Source of the DNA: Streptomyces sp. CB01580
Lineage (GTDB): Bacteria; Actinomycetota; Actinomycetes; Streptomycetales; Streptomycetaceae
NCBI RefSeq assembly: GCF_001905795.1
Contig: NZ_LIXJ01000014.1
Coordinates: forward strand, 117,266 to 181,265
Reading direction: 5' to 3'
Length of the DNA: 64,000 nt
Shown here: positions 8,316-16,595 of the stretch, in pieces
Numbering within the stretch: the first letter of the stretch is position 1
How the letters are laid out: each line of letters begins with the position of its first letter
Notes under the pieces: generated by a model
Seen by the model: only the letters and a program-made list of their open reading frames with translations
The model's database searches: none
Told to the model about the DNA's origin: nothing
Program-made: the position numbers and the translations under genes

Positions 8316-9619
8316 GCCGTGGCCTCCGATGCCGCGCGGGCGGCGGCGGGCAGGGCGGCGGCGATGCGCTCGACGGCCCGCGTGTCGTGGGCGGTCGAGA
8401 CGAACCAGGACTCGAAGGCGGACGGCGGCAGGTAGACGCCCTGCGACAGCAGCGAGTGGAAGAAGGCGGTGAAGCGGAAAGCTTCCTGCCGCTTCGCGTC
8501 CTCGTAGTTCCGCACCGGCTGGTCGGTGAAGAAGACGGAGAACATGTTGCTCGCGGACTGCACGGTGTGCGCCACGCCCTCCTTGGTCAGCGCGTCGCCG
8601 ACCAGGCCGCGGATCTCCGCGGAGACCGCGTCCACCTTCGCGTACGCCGCGTCGTCGAGCAGCCGCAGCTGGGCGAGCCCGGCGGCGGTGGCGATCGGGT
8701 TCCCGGAGAGGGTGCCCGCCTGGTAGACGGGGCCGGCGGGGGCGAGGTACGCCATCACGTCCGCCCGGCCGCCGAAGGCCGCGGCCGGGAAGCCGCCGCC
8801 CATCACCTTGCCGAAGGTCATCAGGTCGGGGCGCACCCCGTCGACCCCGAACCAGCCCGCCTTCGAAGTACGGAACCCGGTCATGACCTCGTCGGAGATG
8901 TAGAGGGCGCCGTCGGCGGCGCAGATCTCCTTGAGCCCGGCGTTGAAGCCGTCCACCGGCGGCACGACGCCCATGTTGCCCGGCGACGCCTCGGTGATCA
9001 CACAGGCGATCTCGCCGGGGTGCGCGGCGAACGCGGCCCGCACGGCGTCCAGGTCGTTGTACGGCAGCACGATCGTGTCGCCCGCCTGCGCGCCGGTCAC
9101 CCCCGGGGTGTCCGGGAGCCCGAAGGTCGCGACCCCGGAACCGGCGGCGGCGAGCAGCGCGTCGACGTGGCCGTGGTAGCAGCCCGCGAACTTCACCACC
9201 TTGGCGCGGCCGGTGAAGCCGCGGGCGAGACGGATCGCGGACATGGTCGCCTCGGTGCCGGAGGACACCAGCCGCACCTGCTCCACGGGCTCGACCCGGG
9301 CCACGATCTCCTCGGCGAGCGCGACCTCGCCCTCACCGGGCGTCCCGAACGAGGTGCCGCGTGCGACGGCCTCCTGCACCGCGGCGATCACCTCGGGGTG
9401 GGAATGGCCGAGAATCATCGGCCCCCACGAGCACACGAGGTCGACGTACTCACGACCATCGGCATCGGTGAGGTACGGACCGGTACCGGACACCATGAAG
9501 CGGGGCGTACCGCCCACGGCCCGGAAGGCCCGCACGGGAGAGTTCACGCCACCGGGCGTCACGAGGGACGCGCGGTCGAAGAGCGTCTGGGAAACGGGGG
9601 CTTGATATGAATACGCCAC
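8312..9619 (-). CDS. hemL: Glutamate-1-semialdehyde 2,1-aminomutase
   Basis: This PLP enzyme converts glutamate-1-semialdehyde to 5-aminolevulinate, the step after HemA in the C5 pathway. The 435-residue length is normal. Visible family features are GGVNSPVRAF near the N-terminus, SSGTEATMSAIRLARG, the cofactor region ISDEVMTGFR, and LMTFGKVMGGGFP with the Schiff-base Lys near residue 271. The start is GTG with AGGAC a few bases upstream. The other early pathway genes lie 37 kb away in this window. Confidence 0.96.
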   Translation of the reverse strand: MAYSYQAPVSQTLFDRASLVTPGGVNSPVRAFRAVGGTPRFMVSGTGPYLTDADGREYVDLVCSWGPMILGHSHPEVIAAVQEAVARGTSFGTPGEGEVALAEEIVARVEPVEQVRLVSSGTEATMSAIRLARGFTGRAKVVKFAGCYHGHVDALLAAAGSGVATFGLPDTPGVTGAQAGDTIVLPYNDLDAVRAAFAAHPGEIACVITEASPGNMGVVPPVDGFNAGLKEICAADGALYISDEVMTGFRTSKAGWFGVDGVRPDLMTFGKVMGGGFPAAAFGGRADVMAYLAPAGPVYQAGTLSGNPIATAAGLAQLRLLDDAAYAKVDAVSAEIRGLVGDALTKEGVAHTVQSASNMFSVFFTDQPVRNYEDAKRQEAFRFTAFFHSLLSQGVYLPPSAFESWFVSTAHDTRAVERIAAALPAAARAASEATA

Positions 9620-9685
9620 TTTGGTCCTGATCTGCGATTCGAGGGTCGGTGGGCCGGGCCGGAAATCCTGACCGCGGCGAGCGGG

Positions 9686-9714
9686 GAACGTGTTCTCCTC
9701 GTGTGAACGTGTTC
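9686..9714. promoter_or_regulatory. Two palindromic GAAC-GT-GTTC boxes upstream of hemL
   Basis: GAACGTGTTC occurs at 9686-9695 and again at 9705-9714, within a 19-base tandem repeat (9687-9724). Each box is an inverted repeat of GAAC/GTTC with a 2-base centre. The second also preserves TGTGAA-N4-TTC, the left part of a Rex operator. They lie 67-95 bases before the hemL GTG, a plausible operator position. The cognate protein is unknown. Confidence 0.45.
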
Positions 9715-9910
9715 TCCTCTTGTGAGGGAAGGGCTCAGCCCCCTCGCGTCTGCGAGACTGGGGCGTGATGGGGGAAGCTCACACAAGCCATGGTGTCAGA
9801 GGCGCACACGGTCTTGCGGGACAGGTGTTTCACCGCACGCCCGCGGGGGAGGTCACTGACACGATGATCGGGTTGCACGGCGGGGGCCGTGTCTCCTCAG
9901 TAGTAGTCGG

Positions 9911-10084
9911 GTGGATGAGATATGCATCGCGGTGGCGGAGTGGGCGAAGGGACCGACGGCCTGGGGCCCGAGCCTGCCCGACGGGGTCGGCACCGGCGTG
10001 ATGGGGAGCGCCGCCGGAGCGCGCGGCCCGGTGGTGCACAGGGCGGCGGGGCCGGGAGCAGGAGTGGTGGCCGGGTGGGGGTGA
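9911..10084 (+). CDS. Possible 57-residue small protein overlapping the next gene
   Basis: The frame starting at GTG 9911 (VDEICIAVAEWAKGPTAW...) uses G or C at almost every third position across the stretch. The two other plus-strand frames here are much poorer in this respect. Its stop forms GTGA with the GTG of the following gene (10081), a typical coupled junction. No ribosome site is visible; TAGTAG just before it could be a -10 of a leaderless transcript. I do not recognise the protein, and it has no signal peptide or clear domain. The alternative is that the next gene starts at ATG 9922 and this frame is not translated. Confidence 0.4.
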   Translation: MDEICIAVAEWAKGPTAWGPSLPDGVGTGVMGSAAGARGPVVHRAAGPGAGVVAGWG

Positions 10085-10512
10085 CGTACAAGTACTTCGG
10101 CGCCCCGGACGGGGCGACCGCGGCACGCGTGCCCATTTCGATGCGCCCCGAGGAACTCGGCGGCGACGAGCTGGGCATGGGCGGCATGTTCACCAAGATC
10201 AAGCCGGAGACGGTGGCGGCGATGGTCCTCACCGGCATCCAGGGCATACCCCTGCACCGGGTCCCCCCGCTGGAACTGGTCGTCCTCCACCCCGACTACG
10301 CGGTGGTCAAGCTCCCGATGACGGTCGTCGACCCGCTGCGCGGCGTCGGCGAGGAGTCGGTCGGCGCCGCGGCCTTCATCTGGTCCACGGTCCCCGACCG
10401 CGGCGGCCCGCGCGACGCGTTCAACGTCTACCGACTGCTGCACGAGTGGCAGGACTTCAGCCACCGCCTGCACGACGCCGGGCATCAGGCGTACTGCCTG
10501 GTGTGGCCCTGA
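10081..10512 (+). CDS. Conserved Streptomyces protein of unknown function
   Basis: With the GTG at 10081 the product has 143 residues and begins VTYKYFGAPDGATAARVP. It is a compact soluble protein with SMRPEELGGDELGMGGMF, PETVAAMVLTGI and a C-terminal LLHEWQDFSHRLHDAGHQAYC, and no membrane segment. I recognise it only as a conserved actinobacterial hypothetical. An ATG at 9922 is in frame, but the extra 53 residues are Arg/Gly-rich with poor codon bias, so they look like the overlapping small frame read out of phase. It is convergent with the GH65 gene. Confidence 0.65.
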   Translation: MTYKYFGAPDGATAARVPISMRPEELGGDELGMGGMFTKIKPETVAAMVLTGIQGIPLHRVPPLELVVLHPDYAVVKLPMTVVDPLRGVGEESVGAAAFIWSTVPDRGGPRDAFNVYRLLHEWQDFSHRLHDAGHQAYCLVWP

Positions 10513-10515
10513 CCC

Positions 10516-10579
10516 GAGGTTTCACGGATTCGAGGCTTCTCGGACCTGTAGTTTCTCGGACCCGAGGTTTCTCGCTCAT
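10516..10579. repeat. Four tandem 16-bp repeats
   Basis: The unit GAGGTTTCTCGGACCC repeats with exact 16-base period at 10516, 10532, 10548 and 10564. The last copy runs over the GH65 stop codon. Copies differ at several positions. The array fills the gap between two convergent genes. Confidence 0.8.
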
Positions 10580-13290
10580 GCGGGGCCGGGCGGCGAGGCG
10601 TCCGGGAGGTCCGAGGAGACCGGAGGCTCCAGGGGTTCCGGGGAATCCCGGGGCAGGTCCAGCCTTCGGGACGTGCCGGGTGCGATCACATGGGTATGGC
10701 CGCCGAGAACGACCCGGACCGCCGGATGCTGCGAGCCCGGTACGGCGATCCGTACGTGTCCGTCCCTGAACCGCAGGTCCACGTCCCAGTGCCGGCGGAA
10801 GCGGATGCGCATCGCGAACTCCGAGAGCTCGGGCAGCGCGGCCGGGTCGAGCCATAACGCGTCGTCACGGGTCTCCAGCCCGGTCATTCCGCGCTGCACG
10901 AAGTCGAGGGTGCCCGCCATCGCGCCCAGGTGGATCCCCTCCTCGGTGGTGCCGCCCTGGACGTCGGCCACGTCCCCGACCAACGCCTCCTGGCAGTACG
11001 CCCATGCCTCGTCGCGGCACACCCGGGCCAGCACCCAGGCGTGGACCAGCGAGCTGAGCGTGGATCCGTGGCTGGTGCGCGCGAGGTAGTAGTCGACGGT
11101 GGCCCGCCAGACGTCGTCGTCCAGCGGGTGCCCGAGCCGCCGGAAGAGGCCGGCGAGCTCCTGCGGCGAGAAGAGGTAGCCGAGCATCAGCACGTCGGCC
11201 TGCTTGGACGCCTGGTACCGGTTGACGGTGTCGCCCTCCGCCTCCAGGATCCGGTCCAGCCGCCGGATGTCTCCGTACCGCTTCCGGTACCGCTCCCAGT
11301 CGAGCTCGGCCAGCTCCCCGTAACCGACGAACTGGCTGATGACGCCCCCGTGGTACGGCACGTGCAGACGATGGGAGATGTCCTCCCAGCATTCCGGTTC
11401 GTCGGGTTCGAGCCGGAACCGGTCGTGCAACCGCCCCCGCATGCCCGCGGGGAGGTCGCGGTACAGCTCAGTCGCACGCGACAGGACCCAGGCCGCCGTC
11501 ACGTTGGTGTACGCGTTGTCGTCGAGCCCGGCCGTCCCGGACCCCGGATAGGCGTCGTGGTACTCGTCCGGGCCGACGACACCGAGGATGCGGTACCGGC
11601 CCAGGGAGCCGTCCCACGCGGCGCTCGCCGCCCAGAACCTGGCGATCTGCAGCAGCATCTCCGCGCCCTTGGAGTGCAGATAGTCCACGTCCCCGGTCGC
11701 CTGGCAGTACTGCCACACGTTGTACGCGACGGCCGAGCCGACGTGGTGCTGGAGCCGGGAGCGGTCGGGCAGCCAGCGCCCCGAATGCGGGTTGAGGTGG
11801 AGTTCCTGTGTCTCCTCGCGTCCCGTGTCGGCGCTCTGCCAGGGGTACATCGCCCCGGCCCTGCCGGCCTCGCGTGCCGCCCGGCACGCTGCGGGCAACC
11901 GCCGATGGCGGTAGTCGAGGAGACCTCGGGAGACCTCCGGAAGGTGCAGGTTCAGGAACGGAAGGACGAACAGCTCGTCCCAGAAGACATGACCCCGGTA
12001 CGCCTCACCGTGCAGCCCTCGCGCCGGAACCCCCACGTCGAGGTCGGCGGTGTGCGGCGAGAGCGTCTGCAGTACGTGGAAGAGGTGCAGCCGCAGAATG
12101 CGTCCCGACTCGCCGGGAACCTCCAGCCGGACCTGCCGCCACAGATCGGCCCAGGCCCGTCGGTGCGACGCCAGCAGGCGCGGGAAGCCGGGAGCCGCAC
12201 GGACGGCGGCCGACGCCGCCCTCGACGGGCCGCCGATCGCGGGGTCGCGCGTGGTGTGCAGGGCGACCGTCTTGTCGACGACGGTGTCGGCCCCCGGGTC
12301 GAGCGGCAGCACCAACCGCCGGAAGACCGACGTAGGCGTCTGCCGGAACTGCGGGACGGGGGTGGTCGCGATGTCGAAGGCGGTTACGGGGGCGAGGACG
12401 GCTACCGGGCCGGGGGTCGCTACCGGGCCGGAAGCGGTTACCGGGCCGGAGGCGTTTGTGGCGTCGGGACCGGGGACGGGTGTGGTCGCGGGGCCGGGGC
12501 CGGACCTGGCGTCGGGGCCGGGATCGGATGCGGTCGCGGGGCCGGACCTGGCGTCGGATCCGGCATCGGGGGCGGCTGCGGTCGCGGGGCCGGGACCAGG
12601 GGTGCGGGCCGCCCCGTGCCCGGCCCAGGTGCGGGCCGCCAGCGCGATCCCGATGTCCGACTCCACCGTGCGGCACCGCAGCGAGACCACGCCGTCGTCG
12701 TGCGTGCCGGTCACCCAGCCGGTGAGGTGCCGGTTCGACAGGTCCCGGTATCTCTCCACCCCGGCGTTGCGGACGTCGCCGTCGATCCCCGACTCCACCT
12801 CGATCTCGCCCGCCCACCCCTCGGCCCGGAACACCATGCGCAGCGCGGCGAGGTGCGGGTCCCCCATGTGCACCAGTCGGCACTGTTCGACGCACAGGCG
12901 TCGTCCTGCCCCGTCCTCGTACACGGACCGACGCGTCAGCGTGCCCCCGCTCAGGTCGAGCCACTGGCCGTGCTCCACGAGCTGCTCGTGGTCCGGGGTG
13001 AGCCACGGCCCCGGCGCGGCGTCCTCGGGGCGGATGCGGTAGCGCAGCGGCAGCCAGTTCGGCAGGTTGACCAGGTCCTCGTTCTCCACTCTGCGGCCCC
13101 GCACCGAGGAGGTCAGCCGGTTGTAGCAGCCCGCCGCGTAGGTGCCGGGGTAGTGCGAGGGGCCCTCGGACGTCTCGGGCGCGGCGCCCCGGGTGGCGAA
13201 GTAGCCGTTGCCGAGGGTGCACAGCGCCTCGCGGAGCCGTTCCTCCCTCGGGTCGTATCCCTCGTACGACCAGGTCCAGGCATCGCTCAT
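10576..13290 (-). CDS. Glycoside hydrolase family 65 protein (disaccharide phosphorylase/hydrolase type)
   Basis: GH65 enzymes phosphorolyse or hydrolyse alpha-glucosides such as trehalose, maltose or kojibiose. The 904-residue protein has the N-terminal beta-sandwich start (NGYFATRGA), the FWDELFVLPFLNLH segment, the catalytic VVGPDEYHD with its acid Glu near residue 573, and the KQADVLML and TSHGSTLS motifs. Residues about 228-303 are an inserted low-complexity stretch of Pro/Gly/Ala/Asp repeats that no family member needs for its fold. Its ATG overlaps the stop of a shortened HAD gene. Phosphorylase versus hydrolase cannot be decided from what I can see. Confidence 0.88.
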   Translation of the reverse strand: MSDAWTWSYEGYDPREERLREALCTLGNGYFATRGAAPETSEGPSHYPGTYAAGCYNRLTSSVRGRRVENEDLVNLPNWLPLRYRIRPEDAAPGPWLTPDHEQLVEHGQWLDLSGGTLTRRSVYEDGAGRRLCVEQCRLVHMGDPHLAALRMVFRAEGWAGEIEVESGIDGDVRNAGVERYRDLSNRHLTGWVTGTHDDGVVSLRCRTVESDIGIALAARTWAGHGAARTPGPGPATAAAPDAGSDARSGPATASDPGPDARSGPGPATTPVPGPDATNASGPVTASGPVATPGPVAVLAPVTAFDIATTPVPQFRQTPTSVFRRLVLPLDPGADTVVDKTVALHTTRDPAIGGPSRAASAAVRAAPGFPRLLASHRRAWADLWRQVRLEVPGESGRILRLHLFHVLQTLSPHTADLDVGVPARGLHGEAYRGHVFWDELFVLPFLNLHLPEVSRGLLDYRHRRLPAACRAAREAGRAGAMYPWQSADTGREETQELHLNPHSGRWLPDRSRLQHHVGSAVAYNVWQYCQATGDVDYLHSKGAEMLLQIARFWAASAAWDGSLGRYRILGVVGPDEYHDAYPGSGTAGLDDNAYTNVTAAWVLSRATELYRDLPAGMRGRLHDRFRLEPDEPECWEDISHRLHVPYHGGVISQFVGYGELAELDWERYRKRYGDIRRLDRILEAEGDTVNRYQASKQADVLMLGYLFSPQELAGLFRRLGHPLDDDVWRATVDYYLARTSHGSTLSSLVHAWVLARVCRDEAWAYCQEALVGDVADVQGGTTEEGIHLGAMAGTLDFVQRGMTGLETRDDALWLDPAALPELSEFAMRIRFRRHWDVDLRFRDGHVRIAVPGSQHPAVRVVLGGHTHVIAPGTSRRLDLPRDSPEPLEPPVSSDLPDASPPGPA
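12382..12605. repeat. Low-complexity repeat insert within the GH65 gene
   Basis: Short imperfect units built on ggaccggg / gcggggccgg / taccgggccgga run through this stretch. They encode a Pro/Gly/Ala/Thr/Asp-rich linker of about 75 residues. The frame stays open, so the gene is not broken. Confidence 0.75.
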
Positions 13291-13700
13291 CGGTCTTCCC
13301 CGGCGCCCGGTGCCGCAGCACCCGCTTCCCCGACGGCCATGTCCCTTTCCCCGGCAGTGGCCTTCCCTGCGGCCGCTCCCGTGGTCAGCAGATCACCGGG
13401 ATCGGACACCACGGGGTCGGCGCCGTGACGACGCAGCGCGGCGGCGCTGTCGGGCCCGCCGGTACGGTCCACGCCGATCACAGTTCCGAAACCGCCGCGC
13501 CGCCCGGCCTCGACACCGGCCGGCGCGTCATCCACAGCGTCGAAGGGCCGCTGTCCCTCGATGCCGGAGAGGACGGCGTCGAACGCCTTCTTCCAGGCTG
13601 CGGCGTGGCTACGGGCGAAGTCGGCGATCACTCCGTCGGTGTCGAGGACGACGGCCCGTGCAAAGCGCATGGGCGGCATCAGGGACAGGGCGGCTGCCAT
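13287..13700 (-). CDS. Internally deleted beta-phosphoglucomutase-like HAD protein
   Basis: The 137 residues combine two separated parts of a normal HAD protein. RAVVLDTDGVIADFARSHAAAWKKAFD is motif I plus the first cap helix; then DAVDDAPAGVEAGRRGGFGTVIGVDRTG is motif IV and the end of the core. The cap domain and motifs II and III (Ser/Thr and Lys), roughly 100 residues, are missing between them. Full-length relatives of about 230-250 residues are usual next to GH65 phosphorylases, where beta-PGM converts beta-glucose-1-phosphate to glucose-6-phosphate. This copy is unlikely to be catalytic. It still overlaps the GH65 start by ATGA and may survive for translational coupling. Confidence 0.7.
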   Translation of the reverse strand: MAAALSLMPPMRFARAVVLDTDGVIADFARSHAAAWKKAFDAVLSGIEGQRPFDAVDDAPAGVEAGRRGGFGTVIGVDRTGGPDSAAALRRHGADPVVSDPGDLLTTGAAAGKATAGERDMAVGEAGAAAPGAGEDR

Positions 13701-13774
13701 GAGCGGACGCTCCCTTCGTCACTCCCTCGGTCCCTCGGTCAGCCCTTGCGCCGGCCCCCCTTCTTCGGTCCCCT

Positions 13775-13844
13775 CGCCGGTCCTTCCGGGGTGCCTTCAC
13801 CGGTTCCTTCGGGGTCCTTTCGCCGGTCCTTCCGGGGGTCTCTT
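13775..13844. repeat. Three tandem 23-bp repeats between divergent genes
   Basis: Units begin with CGCCGG/CACCGG at 13775, 13798 and 13821, with a partial copy at 13845. Each contains tCCTTCcGGGG. The 542-base gap 13701-14242 otherwise holds an AT-richer patch at 14035-14085, probably the promoter region of the nitroreductase gene, and no gene I can support. Confidence 0.7.
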
Positions 13845-14242
13845 CGCCGGGGCTCCTCCCATGGCACCACGGTTCCGGCGCACGGGCACCACGGCTCCGG
13901 CCCGGCCCGCGACCTCCGTACGGGCAAAGCACGCACCGGGTCGTCCCGGCGGGTGGGGCCCGGCCGTCGGGCGTGGGGTCGCCGCAGCAGGCACGGGGCC
14001 GTCCGAGGCGTGGGATCGCCCCGGACGTGGGAGAGTTCGTAACAGAAGAGCAGAAAATACTTATAACGGATTAACGGAGCACTCATCCTGAACCGGACGT
14101 GGGGCCTCCGTCTTCCGCGCGAACAGAGGAGCGAACGGATGGACGAAACGCATCCGTCATCCGCCCCACCGCGCGGCGAGTGCTCCACACCGCGACAGCA
14201 CCGACCGAACCTCTCGACCGTTCCGGATACCCGGGAGTCACG

Positions 14243-15382
14243 ATGCCCAGGTCACTCGACGACGCGACGCTGACCGGCCTCGTCGCCGATGCAACCGCCG
14301 CCCCGTCCATGCACAACGCCCAGCCCTGGCAATTCCGCTACACGCGCGCGGGCCACACGCTCACCCTCCTCGCGGACCTCGACCGCGCGCTGCCGGAGGA
14401 GGACCCGGCGACCCGCGCGCTGCACGTGGGCTGCGGTGCCGCCCTGCTCAACCTGCGGGTGTCCGCCGCCCACCACGGCCTGGAAGCGGTCACCACGCTG
14501 CTGCCCGAACCGTCGGCGCCCGCCGTACTGGCCTCCGTACGACTCGGCGTCCGCGCTGTCGCCCGACCGGCCCACGAGAACGAGGCGCGGGGTGGGGGCG
14601 AGGCGCGGGGTGGGGGCGAGGCGACGGCCGAAGACGAAGCGCGGGCCGGGGGCGAGGCGCGGGGTGAGGGCGAGGCACCGACCGGGAGCGAGGCACCGAC
14701 CGGGGGCGCGCTCACCGAGAACGAGGCACTCGCCGCCCTCCATCCCGCGATCGAGCAGCGGCACACGAGCCGCTACCCATTCGACGACGCGCTGGTCCCG
14801 GAGGACGTCCGCGCGCTTCTCGTCGCGGCGGCCCGCGCCGAGGGCGCCGACTTCTCGTTCCTGGCCTCGCCGCATCTGGAGACCGTGCTGGGGCTGATCC
14901 GGGACGCCGAGGGGTACGACCGCGGGGATCCCGGACGGGAGGCGGAGCAGCACCGCTGGACCCGGGACACGAAGACCGAGGCGCCCGTCGACGGGATCCC
15001 GGACTATGCCTTCGGCCCCCGCGACGCCCATGAGCAGGCGACCACCCGCGACTTCGTGGGCACCGGCGTACTGCCCGGCCGGGCCCGTGTGCCGTTCGAG
15101 AAGCGGCCGCAGCTGGCCCTGCTGACCACGTCGAGCGACCACTCCGTCGACTGGCTGCGCGCCGGTCAGGCCCTGGAACGGGTCCTGCTCCTGGCCACCC
15201 TCCACGGCGTGTCCACGTCGTTCTCGACCCAACCCATCGAGTGGCCGGACCTGCGCTGGGTCCTGCGCGATCCGGTCTTCGGCTCGGGGCACGCGCAGAT
15301 GATCATCCGTCTGGGATACGGGCCCACGGCACCGCGTACGCCCCGGCGCCCGACGAATCAGGTGCTGACGATCGAACCGTAG
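14243..15382 (+). CDS. Acg-type nitroreductase-family protein
   Basis: The 379-residue protein starts at ATG 14243, with GGGAG 6-7 bases upstream. The N-terminal ATAAPSMHNAQPWQFRYT is typical of the Acg/nitroreductase-like family, and DRALPEEDPATRALHVGCGAA and QRHTSRYPFDD follow. The family resembles FMN nitroreductases, but Acg-type members often lack catalysis and may sequester flavin. Residues about 111-159 are a Glu/Ala/Gly/Arg repeat made from GAGGCGCGGGGTGGGGGC-like units. It lies next to a universal stress protein, a pairing typical of hypoxia or dormancy regulons such as DosR/OsdR, although I saw no clear DosR box. Confidence 0.8.
   Translation: MPRSLDDATLTGLVADATAAPSMHNAQPWQFRYTRAGHTLTLLADLDRALPEEDPATRALHVGCGAALLNLRVSAAHHGLEAVTTLLPEPSAPAVLASVRLGVRAVARPAHENEARGGGEARGGGEATAEDEARAGGEARGEGEAPTGSEAPTGGALTENEALAALHPAIEQRHTSRYPFDDALVPEDVRALLVAAARAEGADFSFLASPHLETVLGLIRDAEGYDRGDPGREAEQHRWTRDTKTEAPVDGIPDYAFGPRDAHEQATTRDFVGTGVLPGRARVPFEKRPQLALLTTSSDHSVDWLRAGQALERVLLLATLHGVSTSFSTQPIEWPDLRWVLRDPVFGSGHAQMIIRLGYGPTAPRTPRRPTNQVLTIEP
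14578..14710. repeat. In-frame 18-bp-type repeats in the nitroreductase gene
   Basis: Two exact copies of GAGGCGCGGGGTGGGGGC are followed by diverged copies. They encode EARGGG/EARAGG/EAPTGS-like units. The frame is kept, and the insert separates the first family motifs from the remainder of the domain. Confidence 0.75.
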
Positions 15383-15537
15383 GACCGGGCACGCCGACGA
15401 ACGACCGGACGAGAACGAGCGGGAGGTCGAACAGGCAGGCGAAAAACAGGCAACGGAAGAGCGGTAGAAACAGAACCAGACTCTTCAGCAAAAGGGACAG
15501 AAGAGGCGGAAGAGAGACGAGAGAGGGACGGAAGGCC

Positions 15538-16455
15538 GTGGAAGCGATGCGACGCCCCGTAGTCGTCGGAGTGGACGGGTCGGAGGGCAGTCTCCGCGCC
15601 CTCGACTGGGCGGCGGCGGAGGCGACGAGCGCGGGGCTTCCCCTGCGCGTCGTGCACGCCTCGCTGTGGGAACACTACGAAGGGACACACGCCGCCTCCG
15701 ACCCCGAGCGTCCCGCCGACGAGATCCTGGCCGAGCATCTCGTCGCCGAGGCCCAGGAACGCGCGCGACGGCTCGGCCCCGAGGTGGACGTGGAAGCCGA
15801 TGTGCTGCCCGAGGACCCGGTGGCGGCACTCGTCGCGGAGAGCCACGATGCCGCCGTGGTGGTCGTCGGCTCCCGCGGCCGGGGCCGGATCGCCGAAATG
15901 CTCCTGGGGTCCGTCAGCCTCGCGCTCGCCAACCGGTCCCGCTGCCCGGTCGTGGTGGTCCCGGCGCGGGCGCCGGACACACCACCACGGCCCGGTCGCG
16001 TCGTCGTCGGGATCAGCGACGCCGAGGAACCGACGTCGGCCGCCTTCTTCGCACTCGCCCACGCGACGGCCCGGCACGGCGAACTGGTCGCCGTACGGTC
16101 CTGGCGCGCCCCCGCCCACGAGGTCAGGAGCCATCCGCTGCTCTTCGGCTCCCCCGCCGCCACCCTCCGTCGGCAGGCCGAGGAACACCTGGAAGCCGTG
16201 CTCGCGAAGCTGGACCCGACCGGCGCCTGCGGTGTCGTCGTTCAGCGGTCGGTGGTGCGGGGGCCGACGCACCAGAAGCTGCTGGAGGCCGCCGAAGGCG
16301 CGGAACTCCTGGTCGTCGGCGCGAGCCGGACCGGCGGACGGCACGGACACCACACACCCCACGCACAACACCTCGGCACGGTGAACCACGCGATGCTGCA
16401 TTACGCGCCCTGCCCGGTCGCCGTCGTCCCGAATGCGTACCCCTACGGCGGCTGA
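15538..16455 (+). CDS. Universal stress protein, tandem UspA domains
   Basis: This encodes 305 residues in two Usp domains. Domain 1 (to about 145) has VVVGVDGSEGSLRALDWA and the ATP-binding motif VVGSRGRGRIAEMLLGSVS. Domain 2 has VVVGISDAEE and VVGASRTGG..HHTPHAQHLGTVN. The G-2X-G-9X-(S/T) motif is complete in domain 1 and altered in domain 2 by a His-rich insert. Such proteins bind ATP and modulate stress survival. The GTG at 15538 has GGGACGGAAGG upstream; ATG 15547, three codons later, is an alternative. It follows the Acg-type gene by 155 bases. Confidence 0.88.
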   Translation: MEAMRRPVVVGVDGSEGSLRALDWAAAEATSAGLPLRVVHASLWEHYEGTHAASDPERPADEILAEHLVAEAQERARRLGPEVDVEADVLPEDPVAALVAESHDAAVVVVGSRGRGRIAEMLLGSVSLALANRSRCPVVVVPARAPDTPPRPGRVVVGISDAEEPTSAAFFALAHATARHGELVAVRSWRAPAHEVRSHPLLFGSPAATLRRQAEEHLEAVLAKLDPTGACGVVVQRSVVRGPTHQKLLEAAEGAELLVVGASRTGGRHGHHTPHAQHLGTVNHAMLHYAPCPVAVVPNAYPYGG

Positions 16456-16595
16456 CACCTCGGTCGAGCCCCGAACTGTCAGTCCCCGGCTGTACGGTTC
16501 GCCTCGTACCACGGCACCAATGCCCGACGCGTCACAGGCGTCAGCGCGCAGACCTGCCGACGCACCGCAGCACCGCCGCACGAGAGGGCCGTCCC

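Noticed and set aside
9922..10512. ATG start 9922 for the conserved hypothetical gene
   Set aside because: The extra residues are Arg/Gly-rich with poor codon bias, and the overlapping frame at 9911 is stronger. Kept as an alternative only.
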